DNA from: JABIAG01 sp964561995
GTDB taxonomy: Archaea; Nanobdellota; Nanobdellia; Woesearchaeales; JABIAG01
Direction of reading: 5' to 3'
Assembly (NCBI GenBank): GCA_964561995.1
Contig: CAZLQZ010000001.1
Coordinates: forward strand, 1-64,000
Length of the DNA: 64,000 nt
Part shown: positions 48,923 through 56,352 of the stretch, piece by piece
How positions within the stretch are numbered: the stretch's first letter is position 1
Layout of the letters: each line of letters opens with the position of its first letter
Position numbers and translations under genes: made by a program
The notes under the pieces: model-generated
Database searches by the model: none
The model's input: only the letters and a program-made list of their open reading frames with translations
What the model was told of the DNA's origin: nothing

Positions 48923-49588
48923 TTAAATGCTTTGAAAATCAAAGGTTTCTATATCTATATTTTCAAAATCATATAGTTTTTTAGCTTTTAAATCATACCA
49001 AGAATTTTGAAATTGATTATTACTTTTTATTTTAAAGAAATCTTTTTGATATAAATAGATATGGGCTCGGTGTGGTTTTCCATGGTATCCATTAAGAATC
49101 CATTTTTGTCTATCCTCCACAAAATCGTTTTGTAACCGAACAACTCCTTTAGTAATTAAATAATCTACAAGTACTTCTTCAAGAATATAATTAATAGTAT
49201 TAGTGTTAATTTTTCTTTTAGTTGTGGAAATGTCTTTTTTCACATATTTTTGAAATAGTTTATCTTTTAGATAAATTTCCTTTAATTTATTATAATAACT
49301 TGAAAAATTTGGACAATTTAATAATATTTGACTCCATGTTTTGAAAGAAAATGCTTTTTGAACTAAGTTAATGTCTTTTTTTATTAATTTTAAATAACCA
49401 TTTTTATGATCATTAATACTTTTTTGAAACTTATTTTTCAGAAATGCTGCTTTTTCATTACTGTTTAAATATAACCCATCCGTATAAATTATAACCGCTC
49501 CAACTCCAGATTCTTGAATTTTAGATATAATATGTCTTGTTGTTTTAATGCATTCTTTTGGGCTTTGTCGATTTCCAATAAAGGGCAT
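48923..49588 (-). CDS. Candidate tRNA-dependent cyclodipeptide synthase (N-terminus interrupted)
   Basis: 221 residues from the first ATG. The frame is open further upstream to 49654 and reads GITVLGIS just before that ATG, matching the GIS catalytic-serine motif of cyclodipeptide synthases (CDPS). Further support is FKTWSQIL plus YYNKL, and YILEE with the Y-x3-E pair expected for CDPS Tyr178/Glu182 (AlbC numbering). CDPSs make cyclic dipeptides from two aminoacyl-tRNAs. A leaderless ATG at 49675, correctly spaced from ATTTAAATATT, is in frame but separated by a TAA at 49657-49655. So it is either a pseudogene, a base error, or a gene with an unusual start. It lies directly downstream of alaS. 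Assigned by motif recall; moderate. Confidence 0.45.
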   Translation of the reverse strand: MPFIGNRQSPKECIKTTRHIISKIQESGVGAVIIYTDGLYLNSNEKAAFLKNKFQKSINDHKNGYLKLIKKDINLVQKAFSFKTWSQILLNCPNFSSYYNKLKEIYLKDKLFQKYVKKDISTTKRKINTNTINYILEEVLVDYLITKGVVRLQNDFVEDRQKWILNGYHGKPHRAHIYLYQKDFFKIKSNNQFQNSWYDLKAKKLYDFENIDIETFDFQSI

Positions 49589-49709
49589 AGAAATTCCTAA
49601 AACAGTTATTCCTGGGCTTTTGGGAAGTTTGTTAATATCAAAGAATTCATTTTTTTAAAAATATTTATTAGTCATAATAAAACTTTGGTTAAATAATATT
49701 TAAATGCTT

Positions 49710-51473
49710 TTATTCCAATACTGCTTTTATTCTTCTTATGCCTGCAGCAGAACTTCCTTCCTTTTTGATTTTGAATTTACCAATTTCTTTAGTATTTTTT
49801 ACATGTGGTCCCATACAGATTTCTTTAGAATAATCTCCTACAGAGTAAACACTAACTTTGTCAGGATATTTAGCACCGAATTCAGATTGAGCACCTGAAT
49901 TAAGAGCATCATCAAGATTCATTTCTTCTTTTTTTACTTCAATACCTTCTTGAATTACTCTATTAATTTCATCTTCAATACCTTTTTTTTCTTCATCAGT
50001 TAATTTTCTGTCAAAATTAAAATCGTATCTTAATCTTTCTGAAGTGATGTTAGAACCTTTTTGTTTTATATTTGGATCGTTTAATACTTTTCTTAACGCT
50101 TCGCCAAGTAAATGTGTTGCAGTATGAAGTCTTGTAGTTGTCTCGGAAGATTCACTTAATCCTCCTTTAAATTTTTGTTCTGCTCCTTTCCTAGAGAGTT
50201 CTTGATGTTTTTTAAATTCTTCACCAAATCCTTTAACATCGATTGAAACATTTTTTTCTTTAGCTAATTCTTCAATCATTTCAATTGGAAATCCATAACT
50301 TTGAAATAATAAGAATGCTTCTGTAGCTGTTATTTTAGCATCATTTTCAATAATCTTATTAAATTCTCTTAATCCTTTGTCAAGAGTTTTTTGAAATTTA
50401 TCTTCTTCTTTTTTAAGTTCACTATATATGAATAATTTTTCTTCATTTAATTCAGGATAATCTTCTTTATAAATATTAATTACTTCTTTTGCCAATTCAA
50501 CTGTTGCATCAATTTTAAGTAAGTCTAATTCTAATAAATTAAGGTATCTTAAAATTCTTCTAATTAATCTTCTTAAAACATAACCCTGGTTAACATTAGA
50601 AGGAACTAATTTTTCGGATAATAAGAAAACAGAAGCTCTTATGTGATCTGCAATAATTCTCATTTCTCTTTTTGAATTAGAATATTCTTTTTTAGTAAGT
50701 TCTTCAACTTTTTTTATAATTGGTTCAAATAAATCAGTTTCATAAGCACTTTCTTTGCCATTTAATATTGCAAGCACTCTTTCAAAACCCATTCCAGTAT
50801 CAATATTTTTGTTTTGTAAAGGTTCTAATGAACCGTCTTCTTTTTTATTATAAGTCATAAAAACATCATTCCAGATTTCAACCCATCTTTTATCTTTTGG
50901 ATCAAATTTTTCTGGAGCTTGTTCGTTACTTGTCCAATAAAACATTTCAGTATCAGGTCCACAAGGTCCTGTTTCACCCATGCTCCACCAATTTTCTTTG
51001 GCGTTAAGATAAGCTATTCTTTCTTTTGAAGTGCCTGCATTAATCCAATAATTAGCTGCGTCTTCATCTTTGTTAACTAATTGGTCTCCTTCATAAACTG
51101 AAACTGCTAATTTTTTAATATCTAAACCTAACCATTCTTTACTTGTTAAGAATTCAAAACTCCATTTTATTGCTTCTTTTTTAAAATAATCTCCTAGTGA
51201 CCAATTTCCTAACATTTGAAAGAAAGTATGATGAGAGTTGTCGCCGATATTATCGAAATCTACGGTTCTTATGCACTTTTGAACGTCAACAATTCTTTTA
51301 CCGTTTGGATGTGGTTTACCCATTAAGAAAGGCATTAAGGGTTGCATTCCTGCTATGTTAAATAGAACTGATGGATCATCCTTTGGAATTAGAGGTGCAG
51401 AATTAATTTCTACATGGTTTTTACTCTTAAAAAATTCAACATATTTTGATTTTAATTCTTTTGCCGTAATCAT
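49710..51473 (-). CDS. alaS: Compact bacterial-type alanyl-tRNA synthetase
   Basis: 587 residues, against about 870-900 for most AlaRS. Class II core with bacterial-style MQPLMPFLMGKPHP and MLGNWSLGDYFKKE (archaeal AlaRS differ here), then a tRNA-recognition helical domain and a complete editing domain with HTATH (about 450) and CMGPH (about 552). It stops right after the editing domain, so the C-Ala oligomerisation/tRNA-binding domain is missing. Similar compact AlaRS are known in CPR bacteria, suggesting transfer. Charges tRNA-Ala; the cognate tRNA-Ala(TGC) lies in the rRNA operon. Confidence 0.9.
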   Translation of the reverse strand: MITAKELKSKYVEFFKSKNHVEINSAPLIPKDDPSVLFNIAGMQPLMPFLMGKPHPNGKRIVDVQKCIRTVDFDNIGDNSHHTFFQMLGNWSLGDYFKKEAIKWSFEFLTSKEWLGLDIKKLAVSVYEGDQLVNKDEDAANYWINAGTSKERIAYLNAKENWWSMGETGPCGPDTEMFYWTSNEQAPEKFDPKDKRWVEIWNDVFMTYNKKEDGSLEPLQNKNIDTGMGFERVLAILNGKESAYETDLFEPIIKKVEELTKKEYSNSKREMRIIADHIRASVFLLSEKLVPSNVNQGYVLRRLIRRILRYLNLLELDLLKIDATVELAKEVINIYKEDYPELNEEKLFIYSELKKEEDKFQKTLDKGLREFNKIIENDAKITATEAFLLFQSYGFPIEMIEELAKEKNVSIDVKGFGEEFKKHQELSRKGAEQKFKGGLSESSETTTRLHTATHLLGEALRKVLNDPNIKQKGSNITSERLRYDFNFDRKLTDEEKKGIEDEINRVIQEGIEVKKEEMNLDDALNSGAQSEFGAKYPDKVSVYSVGDYSKEICMGPHVKNTKEIGKFKIKKEGSSAAGIRRIKAVLE

Positions 51474-51562
51474 ATTGTTAAGTTTATCGTGTTCATTTAA
51501 ATATTTTTAGGTAGATAATAGAAAAATATATAAACAAAATTACTAATTATAATTTTAACGAG

Positions 51563-52066
51563 GTGATTAATATTCCAGAAGGTACTCCAACAGACATGAT
51601 AATTGCGTATAGGCAACAAGGCTACGACGACGATACTATTATTCAAGGTTTACAACAACAAGGTTATTCTGCTCAGCAAGTTAATGATGCTGTGACTCAA
51701 GCTAATCAGAAGAAACAAGCAGTTGCTTCACCAGTTCAAGGTAGCATGGAATCTCAAAAAGATACTGAGGCAGTAGTAGAATCTATCGTTGAAGAAAAAT
51801 GGTCTGATTTTCAAAATCAAATGAAATCATTTATTGAATGGAAAGAAAAAGCCGATTCTCAATTAGTAAGAATGGAACAAGAATTAGGATTATTAAAACA
51901 AAATTTTGAAACTTTACACGAAGGTATTTTAGGAAAAATTTCTGAGTATGATAACAATCTTAAAAATGTAGGAAGTAGTGTTAAAGCTATGGATCAAGTA
52001 TTTAAGAAAGTATTACCTAGTTTAACTGATAGTGTTAATAAATTAAGTAGAATAGCAAATAAATAA
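51563..52066 (+). CDS. Coiled-coil protein, unknown
   Basis: About 165 residues. The N-terminal part has AYRQQGYDDDTIIQGLQQ and QGYSAQQVNDAV, two short helical repeats that could be UBA-like, then a Gln/Lys linker and a long coiled coil (about 70-160). Start is uncertain. A GTG at 51563 lies inside the SD GAGGTGA (51560-51566), while an ATT at 51572 sits 5 nt after that SD. Divergent from alaS, convergent with the three paralogous membrane proteins, which may be its partners. Confidence 0.6.
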   Translation: MINIPEGTPTDMIIAYRQQGYDDDTIIQGLQQQGYSAQQVNDAVTQANQKKQAVASPVQGSMESQKDTEAVVESIVEEKWSDFQNQMKSFIEWKEKADSQLVRMEQELGLLKQNFETLHEGILGKISEYDNNLKNVGSSVKAMDQVFKKVLPSLTDSVNKLSRIANK

Positions 52067-52085
52067 TTATAACAAATAAATATTT

Positions 52086-52613
52086 CTAAGAAGCTGTTGA
52101 TGATAATAGTTTAATTGCAAAAGCTGCAACTAATAAAATAAATGCTGCACCCATAATTTTAGGGTGAAAGATTACATCTCTTAAATCTTGATTAAATTCG
52201 TTTTCTGCTTCTTCTCCGCCACTAATATAACTTCCGAAAACTTGAGACAGGGAAAGTAAAAGTATTGCTATGGAAAAAGATACAATTACCCATGTAATTA
52301 CTTTATCTTTTTTCATAATGTCTGTTATTTGACTTCCTGGAATTCCAAATCCCATTATAACTAGTAATACAAAGAAAGTAAATATTAATAAAAATACAAA
52401 CCATGGTGCTGCTGCCGCAATTAAATCAACTGCTGGAGCAAAAAACATTGTTATAGCTGCTAAAGAAATTGCAATGATTGCATTAAGACTTTCTGTTTCG
52501 TCACCAAAAAATTTAGCTTTTGTAAGGACACCATAAACTATTACGAAGATCAGTAAGAATGTAAATACTGGTCCAAAATGTTCAAATAATCCTACATCAA
52601 GTAAAGTTGCCAT
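52086..52613 (-). CDS. Membrane protein, paralogue A of a three-gene set
   Basis: 175 residues with five membrane segments. FGPVFTFLLIFVIVYGVL...KFFG resembles the start of the two upstream paralogues. Begins 3 bp after the stop of the preceding gene. Family not recognised, though the shared topology suggests subunits of one membrane complex. C-terminal helix ends LLSSTAS. Confidence 0.65.
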   Translation of the reverse strand: MATLLDVGLFEHFGPVFTFLLIFVIVYGVLTKAKFFGDETESLNAIIAISLAAITMFFAPAVDLIAAAAPWFVFLLIFTFFVLLVIMGFGIPGSQITDIMKKDKVITWVIVSFSIAILLLSLSQVFGSYISGGEEAENEFNQDLRDVIFHPKIMGAAFILLVAAFAIKLLSSTAS

Positions 52614-52616
52614 GGT

Positions 52617-53246
52617 TTAATCATTCAATATTGCTTTTTCAGCACTTCTTGCTCCATCAACGTCATCAGGATTAGATTCTAAGTGTTCATAATATGTTTT
52701 TTTGGCTCTTTTTCTTAATTCTTTTTTACTATCGTCACTTCCAGTAACAAACCAAACAATCAATCCGAAAATTAATGCAATAAGTAGTAAAGCTTGAAAA
52801 TCCCCATCTGCAAACCAACCCATTAATGCAAAGTTGCTAATTAATCCGCCACCTTCTAAAGCTAAGTTATCTAAGAAAATCATTCCAACAATTAGTAATG
52901 CAACCCATCTTACCCATCTAGTATGTAAGTTGTCTGCTTTTCCTGTTGCTCCAATTAACATTAATACTAAAACAACACCAACAATAATCATTGCTACTTG
53001 TGGAACAGATCTGTTTATTACATTAACAACATCAACATTTCCATAAAAAAAGTTCCCAGTAATGTGTGGGATAATAACCATAAATGCAATTGCTAAAGAA
53101 ATTACAATTTTAAATTTATCATTTATCTCAAAAAGTTTTACTTGGTGGGATACTGCATAAACAATAGTAAATATTAAAATGAATGGAAGTAATATGTCCA
53201 TCAAATCGGGACCAATTAATAATAAACCTTGTCTTAAATCAACCAT
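52617..53246 (-). CDS. Membrane protein, paralogue B of a three-gene set
   Basis: 209 residues, five or six helices. LLPFILIFTIVYAV...KLF matches the conserved N-terminal helix of its paralogues. It adds a charged cytosolic tail of about 45 residues (KKELRKRAKKTYYEHLESNP). A clear SD AAGGAGGA stands before the ATG, unusual for this genome. Unknown function. Confidence 0.65.
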   Translation of the reverse strand: MVDLRQGLLLIGPDLMDILLPFILIFTIVYAVSHQVKLFEINDKFKIVISLAIAFMVIIPHITGNFFYGNVDVVNVINRSVPQVAMIIVGVVLVLMLIGATGKADNLHTRWVRWVALLIVGMIFLDNLALEGGGLISNFALMGWFADGDFQALLLIALIFGLIVWFVTGSDDSKKELRKRAKKTYYEHLESNPDDVDGARSAEKAILND

Positions 53247-53302
53247 TTTGTTTCCTCCTTTTTAATTTCTATTAATATTCTCATATATAAAACCTGTGTT
53301 TT

Positions 53303-53923
53303 TTATATTGGTGTTCTACCGGGTGTTACAGGTATTTTCTCTGCGGGTGTTCTAGATATCCAACCGATAAATCCTGCTATAACTAATAATAATATAATTG
53401 AAGCAATTGCTGAACTGTCCCAATTAACTTTCATAAAATCCCATGCGACTGTTAACCAAGTACAATCATCTCCTTCACAATAATCCCCACTTCCAGGAAT
53501 TGCGTCAAGAAAAATAAATACTATTCCAATAAACATTAAAATCATAAAAAAATTTTTCCATTTTTTATCTTCTAAAAAAATGCCTTTTTTCATTTCATCA
53601 GGGTTTGTAAAACTTCCAATAAGCATTAAAAATGAAACTGATAATATTAATAGTAATACTATATTTGCAGCCGCTTTACTAATTGCTGCAACTAAATTTG
53701 TTGATGCCACAACTAAAAAAGCTATAACAAATGCAGCCATTGCATTTAGATTTTTTTTTGGAACATCGTCTTCGTCTCCAACTTTTTCAGTTCCAAAGAT
53801 TTTTGTTTTTTCTAATATGGCAAAAGTAATAGTAAAAACCAATAAGAAAGGTAGTGCAACATCATAAACTCCTAAATCTTCAAGAAATCTGATTGCTCCG
53901 ACCAAAACACCTTCACTTACCAT
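53303..53923 (-). CDS. Membrane protein, paralogue C of a three-gene set
   Basis: 206 residues, five helices. ALPFLLVFTITFAILEKTKIFG is the shared helix. A charged loop (EKVGDEDDVPKKN) and an acidic, Cys-containing external loop (GDYCEGDDCTW) are specific to it; the two Cys could form a disulfide. First gene of the trio, with TATA-like TATATAAAC about 24 nt upstream. Unknown function. Confidence 0.65.
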   Translation of the reverse strand: MVSEGVLVGAIRFLEDLGVYDVALPFLLVFTITFAILEKTKIFGTEKVGDEDDVPKKNLNAMAAFVIAFLVVASTNLVAAISKAAANIVLLLILSVSFLMLIGSFTNPDEMKKGIFLEDKKWKNFFMILMFIGIVFIFLDAIPGSGDYCEGDDCTWLTVAWDFMKVNWDSSAIASIILLLVIAGFIGWISRTPAEKIPVTPGRTPI

Positions 53924-54022
53924 TCTCTATTTTTCGCAGATTTAGTATATAAACCTTTCGTTTTTTGATTTTTTTCTCTTACAATGCAAAACTATTTAAA
54001 TAAACTTTCTAATCTATATTAT

Positions 54023-54568
54023 ATGTTTAATAAATTATTAGTTGAGTTTGAAAAACACGATCAGGCAAGAGAGGCAGTAATTATTTCTTCAAGAGGAGTA
54101 ATTAAACTAAGTAAAAAAATAATCTCTGCAGTTCATAGAAATAATATTGAAGATGCTGAAAAATATAAAATCGATATAGAAAAAGAATTGTCTGATATGC
54201 GTGAAAAGAAAGACAAAGCTAAAACAGGTAGTTATAGTATGGCAGTTCAAGAATATATAGAAGCAATATTATTTTTAGAGTATGCTAAGTCTGGTAAAAT
54301 TCTTACTTCTGATGATTTCAATTGTACTCCTGATGAGTATATAATGGGATTGTGTGATTTTGTTGGTGAGTTACAAAGAAGATCTGTAATTAAAGTTTCA
54401 AAAGGAGATAGAGAAGAGATTAAAAAAATCTATGTGGATGTTTCTAATATTTATGACGGATTGTTAAACTTTAGTTTTAGAGGCGAAGTTAGAAAGAAAT
54501 TTGATTTAGTAAAATATGTTATGGTTAGATTAGAAGAAATAGTTCTTACACTTAATTTGAAAAAATGA
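54023..54568 (+). CDS. Translin-family protein
   Basis: About 181 residues, all-helical. DEYIMGLCDFVGELQRRSV and LNFSFRGEVRKKFDLVKY are the signature of the translin family, whose archaeal members bind single-stranded nucleic acid and assemble into octamers, in some cases with RNase activity. I take the ATG at 54023, 27 nt after ATTTAAATAA, over the upstream ATG at 53984, which would read through the promoter. Overlaps trmJ by 4 bp (ATGA). Confidence 0.85.
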   Translation: MFNKLLVEFEKHDQAREAVIISSRGVIKLSKKIISAVHRNNIEDAEKYKIDIEKELSDMREKKDKAKTGSYSMAVQEYIEAILFLEYAKSGKILTSDDFNCTPDEYIMGLCDFVGELQRRSVIKVSKGDREEIKKIYVDVSNIYDGLLNFSFRGEVRKKFDLVKYVMVRLEEIVLTLNLKK

Positions 54569-55221
54569 TAAAAGTAGTTCTAATTGAACCTAAAATACAG
54601 GGAAATTTAGGAGCTATTGCTCGTGCAATGAAAAATTTCGGATTTAAAGATTTAATTTTAGTTAATCCCAAATGTAAAATTGGTCAAGAAGCAAGAAAAA
54701 GAGCAAAACATGCTAATGATATATTAGATAATGCTAAAGTTTTAAAAAATTGGCCAAAATTAGATTATTTGATTGCAACTTCTGGGAAAACTGGTAGAGA
54801 TTATAATATACCGCGAAATCCTGTAACTCCAAAAGAACTTAAAAAAATTCTTCCTACACAAGGTAATATTGGGTTGGTTTTTGGTAGGGAAGATAAGGGT
54901 TTGACTAATGAAGAGCTTGCAAAATGTGATTTTATGGTTAAAATTCCAGCAAATAATGAATATCCTATAATGAATTTAAGTCAAGCAGTTGTTGTTATGT
55001 TATATGAATTGTCAAATTTGGATTTAAATGTAACTCCAATTTCTGATGCAGAAAAAAAACAATTAACTAAAATGTTGAATTATGTTTTAAATAATATGGA
55101 TTTTTCTACAAAAGAAAAAAAACAGACACAAAGGTTAGTTTGGAAAAAGTTGATTGGCAAATCTTTTATGTCTAAAAGGGAAGCTTATGCTTTAATGGGC
55201 TTTTTTAAGAAATTAAAGTGA
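54565..55221 (+). CDS. trmJ: SPOUT RNA methyltransferase, TrmJ type
   Basis: 218 residues. The SPOUT knot is visible: GNLGAIARAMKNFG (12-25), GLVFGREDKGL and MNLSQAVVVMLYEL. The N-terminus and length match archaeal TrmJ, which 2'-O-methylates C32 of tRNA. Coupled to the translin gene by ATGA overlap; the two are probably made together. Precise target inferred from family. Confidence 0.85.
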   Translation: MIKVVLIEPKIQGNLGAIARAMKNFGFKDLILVNPKCKIGQEARKRAKHANDILDNAKVLKNWPKLDYLIATSGKTGRDYNIPRNPVTPKELKKILPTQGNIGLVFGREDKGLTNEELAKCDFMVKIPANNEYPIMNLSQAVVVMLYELSNLDLNVTPISDAEKKQLTKMLNYVLNNMDFSTKEKKQTQRLVWKKLIGKSFMSKREAYALMGFFKKLK

Positions 55222-55272
55222 TATACGCTTTTTTTCTCATTATCTTTTTATAATGTATTTATTTTCTATTTT

Positions 55273-55383
55273 ATGTGGATGAACTTGATAATTACTAAAC
55301 AGCAAGGGAAATTTTTCTGGATTTTTTCAAATAAATATATTTGTAAGTGTTCTGTCTGTGAGTTAAATGGTTGTTTTTTATAA
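55273..55383 (+). CDS. Candidate 36-residue Cys-rich peptide
   Basis: ATG at 55273 follows the box TTTTTATAATG (centre about 23 nt upstream). The 36-codon frame ends with CKCSVCELNGC, a four-cysteine cluster that could bind zinc. Located in the 283-bp gap after trmJ, which otherwise holds only the promoter of the next gene. Too short to be sure; could be chance. Confidence 0.3.
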   Translation: MWMNLIITKQQGKFFWIFSNKYICKCSVCELNGCFL

Positions 55384-55504
55384 TACCAATGAAATATGTA
55401 TTAAAGCCCAAACTTGTAAAATTACAGGGTTTGAATTAGTTATTACTAAAAAGTGACGATGGAACAAAAAGCTTTATATATATATTCCTTATTCTAATTG
55501 TAAA

Positions 55505-56161
55505 ATGAATTTGGAAAATATTACTGGGGATTTACGAGATTATGAGAATCTAAAATCGGGTACGTTTCAACATGTTGATGAGCTCACAACAGCAAGAAGA
55601 ACTAACCCTGATTTAAGAAATATGCAATTTTATACTGCGGATGGTATGGTTTATACTATTAAAAATGGAAAACCAGTATGGGCAATTACAAGAGAACCTC
55701 ATAATTTAGTTTTGCAGGATACTTGCGGATCATACAGTTCATTTCGAAATTCAAGAATTAGTTTTTATGAAAGTGCTGAAAATATTTTGAATCAGAAAGA
55801 TACGGTGGTAATTAATTTGGAGGATTTGAATCTTGATGATCGCTATAGTAATGGTGTTTATGGTTATTTTAATCTTAAAAAATGTAATTCTGAACAAATA
55901 AAAGTAGCTCAAAGGATCTATGGTCCTGATGATGAAAATTTTGGTTTGAATATGGAAATGTTTGCAGAAGCAGGAATTACTCCTGGGATTTATGTTCTCT
56001 TGCCTGAGTATGTGAAAAGTCAGTTGAAAACTAGCGATAAAAATGTTATTGGAATGATTTCATGGTTGAATACTTTTACTGATAATTCTGTTTTCTATGC
56101 TGAGTCATCTGATGTCCATTATGAACTCACATTATGTGGATCTTCAGTGGTTACGAATTAA
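55505..56161 (+). CDS. Hypothetical protein
   Basis: 218 residues, soluble, mixed alpha/beta. Contains HVDELTTARRTNPDLRNM and GYFNLKKCNSEQIKVAQRIYG. No family recognised. The strong TATA box TTTATATATATATT is centred 27 nt upstream, one of the best promoters in the window, so expression may be high. Confidence 0.6.
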   Translation: MNLENITGDLRDYENLKSGTFQHVDELTTARRTNPDLRNMQFYTADGMVYTIKNGKPVWAITREPHNLVLQDTCGSYSSFRNSRISFYESAENILNQKDTVVINLEDLNLDDRYSNGVYGYFNLKKCNSEQIKVAQRIYGPDDENFGLNMEMFAEAGITPGIYVLLPEYVKSQLKTSDKNVIGMISWLNTFTDNSVFYAESSDVHYELTLCGSSVVTN

Positions 56162-56352
56162 ACTCTTTTTTATATATTTGTTTTAATAATTCTATGTAAA
56201 ATATTTTTTTATTTTTTTACTTGTTTTAATTTTTAAAAAATATAATCTTTTTCAAAAATAATTAAAATTCCTTTTTAATTTCATTAATTTTGTTTTTTAA
56301 TCAGGTTTTCACAAAAACAAAATTTATATATAACTAGTATATTAAATTTGTT

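Noticed and set aside
49589..49654. Assigning the CDPS candidate a simple ATG start at 49588.
   Set aside because: The conserved GIS motif would then be untranslated, and no promoter box is correctly spaced. The extended frame is more sensible, although it needs an explanation for the TAA.
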